5,096 nt of DNA, from positions 1-5,096 of the forward strand of contig JAOPYP010000829.1 in assembly GCA_025964635.1 (NCBI GenBank), given 5' to 3'. This document shows, piece by piece, positions 1 through 5,096 of the stretch. Position 1 is the first letter of the stretch; every line of letters begins with the position of its first letter. The translations under genes were made by a program, and so were the position numbers. The notes below the pieces were generated by a model that worked only from the letters and a program-made list of their open reading frames with translations, searched no databases and had not been told where the DNA came from. The DNA comes from Actinomycetes bacterium (GTDB lineage Bacteria; Actinomycetota; Actinomycetes; Streptosporangiales; Streptosporangiaceae).

Positions 1-824
1 ACCTCGCCGGCGATGCGGCGCCACTGGTCGGCCACGTGCCCGGCGACCTCAACCGGACGGTCGAGGGCCCGGGCGAGGCCGATGGCGAGGCCGACGTCCT
101 TGGCCATCAGCTGCAGGGAGAATCCGGAGTCGAAACGCCCGCTGGTCATGAACTGGGCCACCTTGTTCTCGCTGGTGTTGCTCCGTCCGGAGGAGCTGTT
201 CAGGACCTTCGTCATCGTGTCCGCGCTGATCCCGAATGACTCGGCGAGTACGAGAGCTTCGACGGTGACCGAGATGGTCGCCGCCGACACCAGATTGTTC
301 AGCGCCTTGGCCGCGTGCCCCGACCCGATGTCGCCGACCCGGATGATCGTTGCGGCCATGGCGTTGAGCACGGGGGTCGCTCGCGTCAGGTCGTCCTCCG
401 AGCCTCCCACGAGGACGGACAAACTGGCCGCTCTGGCTCCGCGTACACCGCCTGAGACGGGGGCGTCGAGCATCGACAAACCCCTGGCGTGCAGACGTGC
501 TGCCAGCCTGCGGGTGCGCAGTGGCTCGGAGGAGCTCATATCGATGACCAGGCACCCCGGTGGCAGCGCATCGGCGACCTTGCCGCCTTCGAGCACGTCT
601 TCGACTATCTCGGAGGTCGGCAGCATGAGGATCAGCGCCTCGACTCCGGCGAAAGACTGCGCGCCGGCCGCCGCGACCGAGGTGGGGTGCGCGGCGGCGA
701 ATCCCTCGGTCACCCCGGGGGCGGCGTCCGATATGGTCATCGCGAAGCCCGCGTCGGCGAGATGGGCCGCCATCGGCGAGCCCATGTTGCCGAGACCGAT
801 GAAACCGACCCGGGTCATGGTCAT
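1..824 (-). CDS. NAD(P)-dependent oxidoreductase, 3-hydroxyisobutyrate dehydrogenase family (partial, C-terminus off the left edge)
   Basis: Beta-hydroxyacid dehydrogenase (6-phosphogluconate dehydrogenase-like) that should interconvert a hydroxy-acid and its semialdehyde or keto form in the cytosol. I translated 274 complete residues by hand from the reverse strand; no stop occurs before the window edge. Seen: N-terminal Rossmann motif GLGNMGSPM (residues 10-18); Asp33 at the end of beta-2, which in this family usually favours NAD+ over NADP+; substrate-loop motif DAPVSGG (120-126); GSGHAAKALNN (167-177) carrying the likely catalytic Lys173 and Asn177; and KD (242-243) in the helical C-terminal domain. 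Family members are about 290-300 residues, so only some 20 are missing. The ATG at 824 overlaps the TGA of the preceding decarboxylase-family gene (ATGA) and has no clear Shine-Dalgarno, so translational coupling is likely; an in-frame ATG at 818 is the alternative. The family is certain. The substrate (3-hydroxyisobutyrate, tartronate semialdehyde or a pathway-specific intermediate) is not, and the context favours the last. Confidence 0.93.
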   Translation of the reverse strand, partial: MTMTRVGFIGLGNMGSPMAAHLADAGFAMTISDAAPGVTEGFAAAHPTSVAAAGAQSFAGVEALILMLPTSEIVEDVLEGGKVADALPPGCLVIDMSSSEPLRTRRLAARLHARGLSMLDAPVSGGVRGARAASLSVLVGGSEDDLTRATPVLNAMAATIIRVGDIGSGHAAKALNNLVSAATISVTVEALVLAESFGISADTMTKVLNSSSGRSNTSENKVAQFMTSGRFDSGFSLQLMAKDVGLAIGLARALDRPVEVAGHVADQWRRIAGE

Positions 825-1228
825 TGCGACGTGCCCGGGGCCGCCATCGCCTCGGCGTCCATCGCCGCGAAGACATCGGCGGCGGCGCGGAACGCCTCCA
901 GCGCAGCCGGTCCACCGCAGTAGAAGGCGCTCTGCATCAGCACCTCCTTGATCTGCTCGCGCGAAACGCCGTTGTTGACGGCACCGCGCACATGGGCCCT
1001 GAACTCGACGGGGCGGTTCAGCGCAGTGATCATGGACAGGTTGATCAGGCTGCGCTCCTGCAGGCTCAGTCCGGGGCGGTTCCACAGGTCGCCCCAGCAG
1101 TACTGGGTGACGTATTCCTGGATGTCGCGGGAGAAATCGGTGGCGGCGGCCAGCGAGGCGTCGACGTGGGCGTCGCCGAGCACGCGGCGGCGCGTGGCGA
1201 GCCCGGCGTCGTAGAGGTCCTGATTCAC
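821..1228 (-). CDS. Carboxymuconolactone decarboxylase (CMD) family protein
   Basis: A small all-helical protein of 135 residues, the usual length for stand-alone gamma-carboxymuconolactone decarboxylase (PcaC)-type proteins. Seen: the family block WGDLWNRPGLS (45-55) followed by R59-S60-L61, the helix with E75 and H79, NNG (85-87), and the C-terminal QSAFYCGGPAALEAFR block (99-114). The CxxC redox pair of the related AhpD peroxidase branch is absent, which argues for the decarboxylase/isomerase-like branch. In the protocatechuate pathway this family decarboxylates 4-carboxymuconolactone, but no other beta-ketoadipate genes are here, so the substrate is more likely an intermediate of this operon. 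The start is GTG at 1228, supported by AGGAG at 1234-1238 with a 5-nt spacer. It lies 29 nt after the MBL-fold gene, and its TGA overlaps the dehydrogenase start. Family assignment is firm; the exact reaction is inferred. Confidence 0.9.
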   Translation of the reverse strand: MNQDLYDAGLATRRRVLGDAHVDASLAAATDFSRDIQEYVTQYCWGDLWNRPGLSLQERSLINLSMITALNRPVEFRAHVRGAVNNGVSREQIKEVLMQSAFYCGGPAALEAFRAAADVFAAMDAEAMAAPGTSQ

Positions 1229-1233
1229 GACAG

Positions 1234-1238
1234 CTCCT
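1234..1238 (-). promoter_or_regulatory. Ribosome binding site for the CMD-family gene
   Basis: AGGAG on the minus strand, 5 nt before the GTG at 1228. It supports a GTG start and shows that this gene initiates translation on its own, although it is only 29 nt behind the previous stop codon. Confidence 0.75.
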
Positions 1239-1257
1239 CAGTGGTGAGTGGGTTCAG

Positions 1258-2172
1258 TCAGATGCGAGCGAGATCGGCCCAGTCGCGGATGATGAAAGCG
1301 CCGTCGCCGCTATCGTCCACATGGCAGGCCGAATGCCCGCCGAAATGCCCAGGGAACACGAGCAGGGATCGGTCGGCGGCCTCGGCGAGCAGGCGGCGGC
1401 GGGCGGCGCGCGCCATGGCCGGATCCTCGCAGAAACAGCTGTTGATGTCGGGATTACCGATCTGCACAGGTGAGTGCAGGATGTCGCCGACGAACAGGGC
1501 ACCGGTGCCGCCGGACTGCAGCCTGAGCACGGACGAGCCAGGGGTGTGGCCGGGCTCGGCCTGCAGCACCAGCTCGGAGTTGATGGGATGCTCGCCGGCC
1601 CACAGGTCGATGAGGCCGGCCCGCTGCAACGGCTGCACGCTGTCCTCGAAGACATTCTGGTTGCCGTCGCCCGGCGGCCGGGGCGTGCGGATCGGATCCC
1701 AGAACAGGAAATCCGGCTCGCAGATGAGGTAGCGGGCGTTGGGAAAGGTCGGCACCCAATCCCGCCCGTTCAGGCTGGTGTTCCAGCCCACGTGATCGAC
1801 GTGCAGGTGAGTGTTGATCACGATGTCCACGTGGTCTGGCGATACGCCGGCCGCGCGGAGGTTGTCCAGATAGGCAGTGTCGTGATGGGCGTAGACCGGC
1901 GCGTACGGACGTTCCTTACCGTTGCCGGCGCCGGTGTCGAGCAGGATGATCGTCCCCTGGCTGCGGATGAGCCACGTGTGGAGCACCGTGCGAAGCGTGC
2001 CCCGGGTGGCGTCGTAGAAGTCGGGATCGAGCCAGCCCGCGTTGTCCGCCCAGTAGGCGGGGCTGCTCTCGGGGAACAGGAATCCCGGCGTGGCCGGGCT
2101 CTCCCCGGCGTATTCCTGCACGCGCGTTACCTCGACGTCGCCGAGCAGGACCCGCGCGGGCTCGGTCACCAT
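1258..2172 (-). CDS. Metallo-beta-lactamase (MBL)-fold hydrolase, lactonase/esterase-like
   Basis: A 304-residue zinc-type hydrolase. Seen: the hallmark H122-L-H124-V-D126-H127 (HxHxDH); LLDTGAG (78-83), the preceding strand with Asp80; GHTPG containing H209; VGD with bridging Asp230; and GHFGGH with H276 and H280. These are the expected ligands of a dinuclear metal site, so the enzyme should be active. The N-terminal 70 residues and overall length resemble the lactonase/methyl-parathion-hydrolase-like MBL groups rather than true beta-lactamases or short glyoxalase II. No signal peptide is visible, so it is probably cytosolic. The ATG at 2172 overlaps the monooxygenase stop by 7 nt and has GAGG (2183-2186) 10 nt upstream; the adjacent in-frame GTG at 2169 would give the common 4-nt GTGA overlap. 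Placed between a ring hydroxylase and a decarboxylase-family protein, it may open a lactone or ester made in the pathway. AHL quorum quenching is an alternative that the context does not favour. Confidence 0.9.
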   Translation of the reverse strand: MVTEPARVLLGDVEVTRVQEYAGESPATPGFLFPESSPAYWADNAGWLDPDFYDATRGTLRTVLHTWLIRSQGTIILLDTGAGNGKERPYAPVYAHHDTAYLDNLRAAGVSPDHVDIVINTHLHVDHVGWNTSLNGRDWVPTFPNARYLICEPDFLFWDPIRTPRPPGDGNQNVFEDSVQPLQRAGLIDLWAGEHPINSELVLQAEPGHTPGSSVLRLQSGGTGALFVGDILHSPVQIGNPDINSCFCEDPAMARAARRRLLAEAADRSLLVFPGHFGGHSACHVDDSGDGAFIIRDWADLARI

Positions 2173-3326
2173 GACCGGTTCGCCTCGGGTACCGGGTAGA
2201 GCTCCTCCAGGGCGGGCGGCACCGCGGCCGAGACGAAATTCGCGGTCTCCAGTAGCCGGGGTGTCCAGTTGTTGCCCTTGGCCATGTTGCGGGTCTCGGC
2301 CATGTAGGCGCTACGCGATTGCACGTCGTCGGTCATCTGACGCTCACGCCTTTCCCAGACGGCTAGGGCCTCGGCGACAGTCTGGTGCTGGTCAAGCGCA
2401 TGGGCCAGGTCGACCCCGTTGACGATCCCGACGCCGGCCCCCTGGCCGAGAGCCGGGCACATGGCATGCGCCGAGTCGCCGACCAGCACCGCCCGTCCGG
2501 CCGACCAGGGCGTCACGCGGTTGGTCTGGTAGTTGTCGTGCCGGCCTCCCTCGGCCTTGCCGGCCAGCTCGATGATCGGCGTGAGATGAGGGAAGCGGTC
2601 CGACCAGACCTCCACGTCGACCGGGATCCTGGACGCGCGCTCGTTTCTCGTCTCGGCCATAAAGGCGATGTAGAGCATGCCCGGCCCCATCGGGTGGTAC
2701 AGCACGCGCATCGCGTCCGGCTCGAGCGTCCAGTAGTCGAGCACGCGGTTCCACCGCTCGCCGCGGAACTCTTCCGGGCGCGGGATCAGCACCCGGCATA
2801 CGCCGTCGGAGTACTTCTTGCGCTCCTGGGTGAGGTCACCGAGCGAGTTGCGCACTGCCGACCCCGCACCATCGGCGCCGATCACCAGGTCGGCCTCCAG
2901 GCGGCTTCCGTCTGCGAGCAACAGCGCACCCACGGGGTCGGCGCCGACGGCTCGCGAGTCGGTCACGATCTCTGCGCCCGCCGCGCGGGCCGCCTCGGCC
3001 AGCAGCGAGTGCAGCTTCGGCCGGGTGATCGCCCAGTAGGGGTAGCCGGGCACTTCGCGTGAGACCGACGCCCCGTTCAGAAAGGTCTCGTAGTAGTCCG
3101 GCCGCACGCCATGCTCACGGACGGACTGCGCGACACCGATGACCTCCAGCGACAGCATGGCGTTGCGCCACATCACGATGCCTGCCCCGAAGTCGCGCAC
3201 GCTGTCGTTCTGCTCGTGCAGCCGCACGGACCAGCCGCGCTGCGCCAGCGCGGTGCTGACGGTAAGCCCGGCGAAGCCGGCCCCCGCGACCTCTGCGTGC
3301 CGGGCGGGCGCCTGTGGTGTTGTCAT
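2166..3326 (-). CDS. FAD-dependent monooxygenase, class A (aromatic-ring-hydroxylase type)
   Basis: A single-component flavoprotein hydroxylase of 386 residues, the usual size for salicylate, 3-hydroxybenzoate and 6-hydroxynicotinate hydroxylases; it would insert one oxygen atom from O2 using NAD(P)H. Seen: Rossmann motif GAGFAG (15-20) with an acidic residue (Glu38) ending beta-2; R102 in ITRPKLHSLL, a typical FAD-contact position; the NAD(P)H/FAD-binding DG motif GADGAGSAVR (150-159); and the GD motif GDSAHAMCPALGQGAG (283-298). The start is ATG at 3326, preceded by GAGAGG (3334-3339) with a 7-nt spacer, and it puts the dinucleotide-binding strand right after the N-terminus. The frame stays open upstream to 3683, but that 119-residue stretch is low-complexity Pro/Ser/Arg-rich and lies over the cupin gene, so it is not coding. 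It follows the cupin by 58 nt and overlaps the MBL-fold gene. This is the clearest sign that the operon handles an aromatic or heteroaromatic ring; the substrate is unknown. Confidence 0.93.
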   Translation of the reverse strand: MTTPQAPARHAEVAGAGFAGLTVSTALAQRGWSVRLHEQNDSVRDFGAGIVMWRNAMLSLEVIGVAQSVREHGVRPDYYETFLNGASVSREVPGYPYWAITRPKLHSLLAEAARAAGAEIVTDSRAVGADPVGALLLADGSRLEADLVIGADGAGSAVRNSLGDLTQERKKYSDGVCRVLIPRPEEFRGERWNRVLDYWTLEPDAMRVLYHPMGPGMLYIAFMAETRNERASRIPVDVEVWSDRFPHLTPIIELAGKAEGGRHDNYQTNRVTPWSAGRAVLVGDSAHAMCPALGQGAGVGIVNGVDLAHALDQHQTVAEALAVWERRERQMTDDVQSRSAYMAETRNMAKGNNWTPRLLETANFVSAAVPPALEELYPVPEANRSW

Positions 3327-3333
3327 CGCGGTA

Positions 3334-3339
3334 CCTCTC
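3334..3339 (-). promoter_or_regulatory. Ribosome binding site that fixes the monooxygenase start
   Basis: GAGAGG on the minus strand, 7 nt before the ATG at 3326. It decides between this start and the much longer open frame that extends to 3683 through the cupin gene. Confidence 0.7.
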
Positions 3340-3348
3340 AGATGTGGA

Positions 3349-3365
3349 CGCGAAGCGGCTTCGCG
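3349..3365 (-). other. Short perfect hairpin in the cupin-monooxygenase gap
   Basis: A perfect 7-bp inverted repeat (CGCGAAG and CTTCGCG) with a 3-nt loop, in the 58-nt gap after the cupin stop and 10 nt upstream of the monooxygenase ribosome binding site. No T-run follows, so it is not a standard intrinsic terminator. It could affect mRNA stability or processing, or be chance in GC-rich DNA. Confidence 0.35.
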
Positions 3366-3384
3366 CTGACCAGTCTTTGCTGGG

Positions 3385-4128
3385 TCAGGCCGGCGGCGCG
3401 GGGGTGCTGCGGACGCAGAACGCGCGGAAGGTATGGCGGATGTCCCAGGTGCCTGACCAGCGGCTCGGGAGCGCGATGACGCTACCCGGCGTGAGTTCGT
3501 GCCGGGTGCCATGGTGGTCGGCGAGGAAGCCGTCACCGGCGAGGACGAAGGCGAAGAATCCGTGATCGCCTCGAGCCCGGGGATACTGGCCGGGCTCGCG
3601 CGACCTGATATCGCAGCGGCCGTCCGGACCGTCGAAGACCACGGTGTCGGTGGCGACGGGTGAACCGGGGGCGGCTGTCGCACTCGGCAGCACGTCGGCC
3701 AGTACCCGGTCGGCCGGCCGGAACGCGGACGCGACCACGGTGCTCGGCAGCGGGGGTGCCGGAGTCGTGTGCAGGTAGACCTTGCGGATCGTCTCGCGGA
3801 TATGCCAGGTTCCCGCCCAGCCGAACGGGAGCACCAGCACGCAGCCTGCGGTCAGCTCATGCGAGGTCCCGTCCTCGTCGACGATGGTCGCGTCGCCGGA
3901 GATGATGTACATGAACGACCCCCGCTTGTCCTTGACGCGAGGGAACACCCCGGCGCCGCAAGCCCAGATCGCGAAGAAGCCGTCGGCGCCGTCGAAGACC
4001 GTCTTTTCATGGGCGAACGGCACACCCGCCAGGATCGGCTCCATGGAGACCTCCTCGGGCAGCGGCCCTCGCAGCACCTGCGCGGCGTCGAGAAAGGCGG
4101 CCTGCGTCGTCTGGTGATGCACGCTCAC
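3385..4128 (-). CDS. Two-domain cupin (cupin_3/DUF861-like tandem duplication)
   Basis: A 247-residue protein built of two cupin domains. Residues 43-126 and 163-246 align without gaps at an offset of exactly 120 residues, with 38 of 84 positions identical by my count. Shared marks are FDG-DG, the SGD/AGD turn, GT-HELT-G-V--LP, W-GTW-IR-T and TPAPP. The pattern GxWxGTWxIxETIRKVY in repeat 1 is typical of the cupin_3 family, which includes (S)-ureidoglycine aminohydrolase. The canonical cupin metal motif with HxH is not seen in either repeat: the positions hold RGSFMYI and HGFFAFV. It is therefore not an obvious gentisate-type ring-cleaving dioxygenase. The start is GTG at 4128, overlapping the amidohydrolase TGA (GTGA) and preceded by AGGAG with a 7-nt spacer. 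Its role in the operon is unknown: a divergent enzyme, an isomerase or a small-molecule-binding protein are all possible. Confidence 0.88.
   Translation of the reverse strand: MSVHHQTTQAAFLDAAQVLRGPLPEEVSMEPILAGVPFAHEKTVFDGADGFFAIWACGAGVFPRVKDKRGSFMYIISGDATIVDEDGTSHELTAGCVLVLPFGWAGTWHIRETIRKVYLHTTPAPPLPSTVVASAFRPADRVLADVLPSATAAPGSPVATDTVVFDGPDGRCDIRSREPGQYPRARGDHGFFAFVLAGDGFLADHHGTRHELTPGSVIALPSRWSGTWDIRHTFRAFCVRSTPAPPA
3391..3642 (-). repeat. Cupin repeat 2 (coding duplication, C-terminal copy)
   Basis: Encodes residues 163-246 of the cupin protein and pairs without gaps with repeat 1. This copy is the more diverged: the RKVY of repeat 1 has become RAFC, and AIWACG has become DIRSRE. Confidence 0.8.
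3751..4002 (-). repeat. Cupin repeat 1 (coding duplication, N-terminal copy)
   Basis: Encodes residues 43-126 of the cupin protein. It keeps the cupin_3 family signature better than repeat 2, which suggests that any ancestral function lies in this half. Confidence 0.8.
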
Positions 4129-5024
4129 GGGATTGCTCCTTGGCAGGCAGAAGGGGCGGCTGCGGTTCCGGTCACGGCCGGTATGCCGAGCAGCTCGAAT
4201 GACGGCCGGTGCAAGATGGCGTGCAACTCCTCATCGGTGACGGGCGTGAGGGCGAACCGCTGCATGTGGGCCACGACGCGAGCCAGCGCGGCTGCGGCGC
4301 TGTCGGCCGAGACCATCGGGGAATCACTGCCGAACAGCACCTTGTCGAGGACGCCGTACTCCTTGGCGGCCGACAGCGCGGTGGCCAGCACCGTCGGCCG
4401 GCTGGCAATCGCCGAGGTGTCGGCGTAGACGTTCCTGTGCCGCCGCATGACCACGACAGCCTCGTGCACCCACGGATGACCCATGTGAGCGATCACGATG
4501 CGCAGTTCGGGGAAGGCGATCGCGACGTCGTCGAGCAGCAGCGGGTTGGCATCGGCCAGGCGGCCTGCGTTGGCGAAGATCGCACCTTGATGGATCATCA
4601 CCGGCAATCCGAGGCGTTCGGCGGCCGAGAAGACTCGCATCGTCAGCGGGTTGAGTGGTGACGTTCCCTGATAGATCGGGCCGAGCTTGATCCCGCCCAG
4701 CCCGAGATCGGTGTGGCATCGCTCGATCTCGGCGACAGCATCGTGGCGAGTCGGGTCCACCGACATAAAGCCGACGGTCTGACCGCCGACCTCCCGCACG
4801 AACGCAGCGACCGCGTCGTTGGGCACCATGATCCCCGACGCCTGGGCCTGCAATCCGAACACGATAGTGCGCGCAGCGGGAACGACCTGCCGCCGGTACG
4901 ACTCGGCTGTCACGCTGTCGATGGCGCCGGCGGCCAGCTGGGTCGAGACTCGGCCGAGCCCATCGGTCCACGGCGGCCCCTGGTGGTCCAGCTTCCAGAA
5001 GTGCGTGTGCACGTCGGTGATCAT
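4125..5024 (-). CDS. Amidohydrolase family protein (amidohydrolase-2 / ACMSD-like, TIM barrel)
   Basis: A 299-residue metal-dependent hydrolase or decarboxylase. Seen: the N-terminal metal-binding HxH in DVHTHFW (H6, H8); GGIKLGP with Lys113; MIHQGA with H145; IAHMGHPW with H180 and H183; and FGSDSP with the catalytic Asp234. This order matches the Amidohydro_2 family, which holds 2-amino-3-carboxymuconate-6-semialdehyde decarboxylase, gamma-resorcylate decarboxylase and 2-pyrone-4,6-dicarboxylate hydrolase. All expected ligands are present, so it should be active. It could decarboxylate an aromatic or muconate-type acid, or hydrolyse a lactone; the sequence does not decide. The ATG at 5024 puts the HxH strand at the extreme N-terminus, as usual; a weak GAGG lies about 11 nt upstream, and the previous gene stops 6 nt before it. 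The last 20 residues (Ala/Pro-rich) look like an untemplated tail. Its TGA overlaps the cupin GTG. Confidence 0.92.
   Translation of the reverse strand: MITDVHTHFWKLDHQGPPWTDGLGRVSTQLAAGAIDSVTAESYRRQVVPAARTIVFGLQAQASGIMVPNDAVAAFVREVGGQTVGFMSVDPTRHDAVAEIERCHTDLGLGGIKLGPIYQGTSPLNPLTMRVFSAAERLGLPVMIHQGAIFANAGRLADANPLLLDDVAIAFPELRIVIAHMGHPWVHEAVVVMRRHRNVYADTSAIASRPTVLATALSAAKEYGVLDKVLFGSDSPMVSADSAAAALARVVAHMQRFALTPVTDEELHAILHRPSFELLGIPAVTGTAAAPSACQGAIP
4136..4140 (-). promoter_or_regulatory. Ribosome binding site for the cupin gene
   Basis: AGGAG on the minus strand, 7 nt before the GTG at 4128 and inside the last codons of the amidohydrolase gene. It supports the GTG start and the 4-nt overlap. 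Confidence 0.75.
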
Positions 5025-5030
5025 GAGCAG

Positions 5031-5096
5031 CTACGCCTCGCTTCGCAGGTACGGAATCGCCAGTGCGCTGGGGGCTCTGTGCCGCCGCTTGCCCTC
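5031..5096 (-). CDS. C-terminal end of an unidentified upstream gene (partial)
   Basis: Reading the minus strand from the right edge, one frame stays open for 21 codons and ends with TAG at 5031-5033, only 6 nt before the amidohydrolase ATG. The last residues read ALAIPYLRSEA. The tight spacing matches the rest of the operon and favours a real upstream gene end. The fragment is too short for any family call, and at least one other frame is also open across these 66 bases, so this is a moderate-confidence inference. Confidence 0.45.
   Translation of the reverse strand, partial: EGKRRHRAPSALAIPYLRSEA

Noticed and set aside
49..915. 288-residue minus-strand open frame
   Set aside because: Arg-rich out-of-frame shadow of the dehydrogenase; the correct frame is the one with GLGNMGSPM and DAPVSGG.
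13..951. Long plus-strand open frame opposite the dehydrogenase
   Set aside because: The minus strand encodes a clear HIBADH-family protein with all motifs; the plus-strand translation is low-complexity Ala/Ser/Arg/Pro, a GC-rich shadow.
824..1732. 302-residue plus-strand open frame
   Set aside because: Antisense to the CMD-family and MBL-fold genes; no recognisable domain and shadow-like composition.
1474..2199. 241-residue plus-strand open frame
   Set aside because: Antisense to the MBL-fold gene; Val/Gly/Arg-rich shadow with no motif.
3349..3365. Intrinsic terminator between cupin and monooxygenase
   Set aside because: The stem is only 7 bp with no T-run after it, and the downstream gene clearly belongs to the same operon.
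3327..3683. N-terminal extension of the monooxygenase reading frame (119 residues)
   Set aside because: It is Pro/Ser/Arg-rich with no domain character, overlaps the cupin gene in another frame, and a good ribosome binding site precedes the ATG at 3326.
3769..4428. 219-residue plus-strand open frame
   Set aside because: Antisense to the cupin and amidohydrolase genes, with no domain character.
1..5096. CRISPR array, tRNA or rRNA gene, insertion sequence or attachment site
   Set aside because: No spaced direct repeats, no tRNA-like fold, no transposase or terminal inverted repeats were seen; nearly all bases are taken up by metabolic genes.

Overview
The window is high-GC DNA in which every supportable gene lies on the minus strand. 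The high GC, GTG as well as ATG starts, start/stop overlaps of 4 to 7 bases and strong third-position GC bias suggest an actinobacterium (for example a Mycolicibacterium, Rhodococcus or Pseudonocardia relative). That placement is inferred from composition and gene style only; no rRNA or other marker is present.

Transcription runs from right to left: (1) the last 21 codons of an unidentified upstream gene (5031-5096); (2) an amidohydrolase-2/ACMSD-type metal-dependent hydrolase or decarboxylase (4125-5024); (3) a two-domain cupin made by an internal duplication (3385-4128); (4) a class A FAD-dependent aromatic-type monooxygenase (2166-3326); (5) a metallo-beta-lactamase-fold hydrolase (1258-2172); (6) a carboxymuconolactone-decarboxylase-family protein (821-1228); (7) a 3-hydroxyisobutyrate-dehydrogenase-family NAD(P)-dependent reductase that runs off the left edge (1-824). 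Junctions are 6 nt, a 4-nt overlap, 58 nt, a 4- or 7-nt overlap, 29 nt and a 4-nt overlap. This is the layout of a single operon, and no promoter or terminator is visible inside it.

Together the genes look like a catabolic module for an aromatic, heteroaromatic or cyclic carboxylic compound: ring hydroxylation (flavin monooxygenase), hydrolysis of a lactone or ester (MBL fold), one or two non-oxidative decarboxylations or hydrolyses (amidohydrolase and CMD family), and a redox step on a hydroxy-acid or semialdehyde (HIBADH family), with a cupin of unknown role. No recognisable ring-cleavage dioxygenase lies in the window. The substrate cannot be read from the sequence, so gene symbols are left blank. 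Intergenic gaps are all under 75 bases; the only structure noted in them is a short 7-bp hairpin between the cupin and the monooxygenase.
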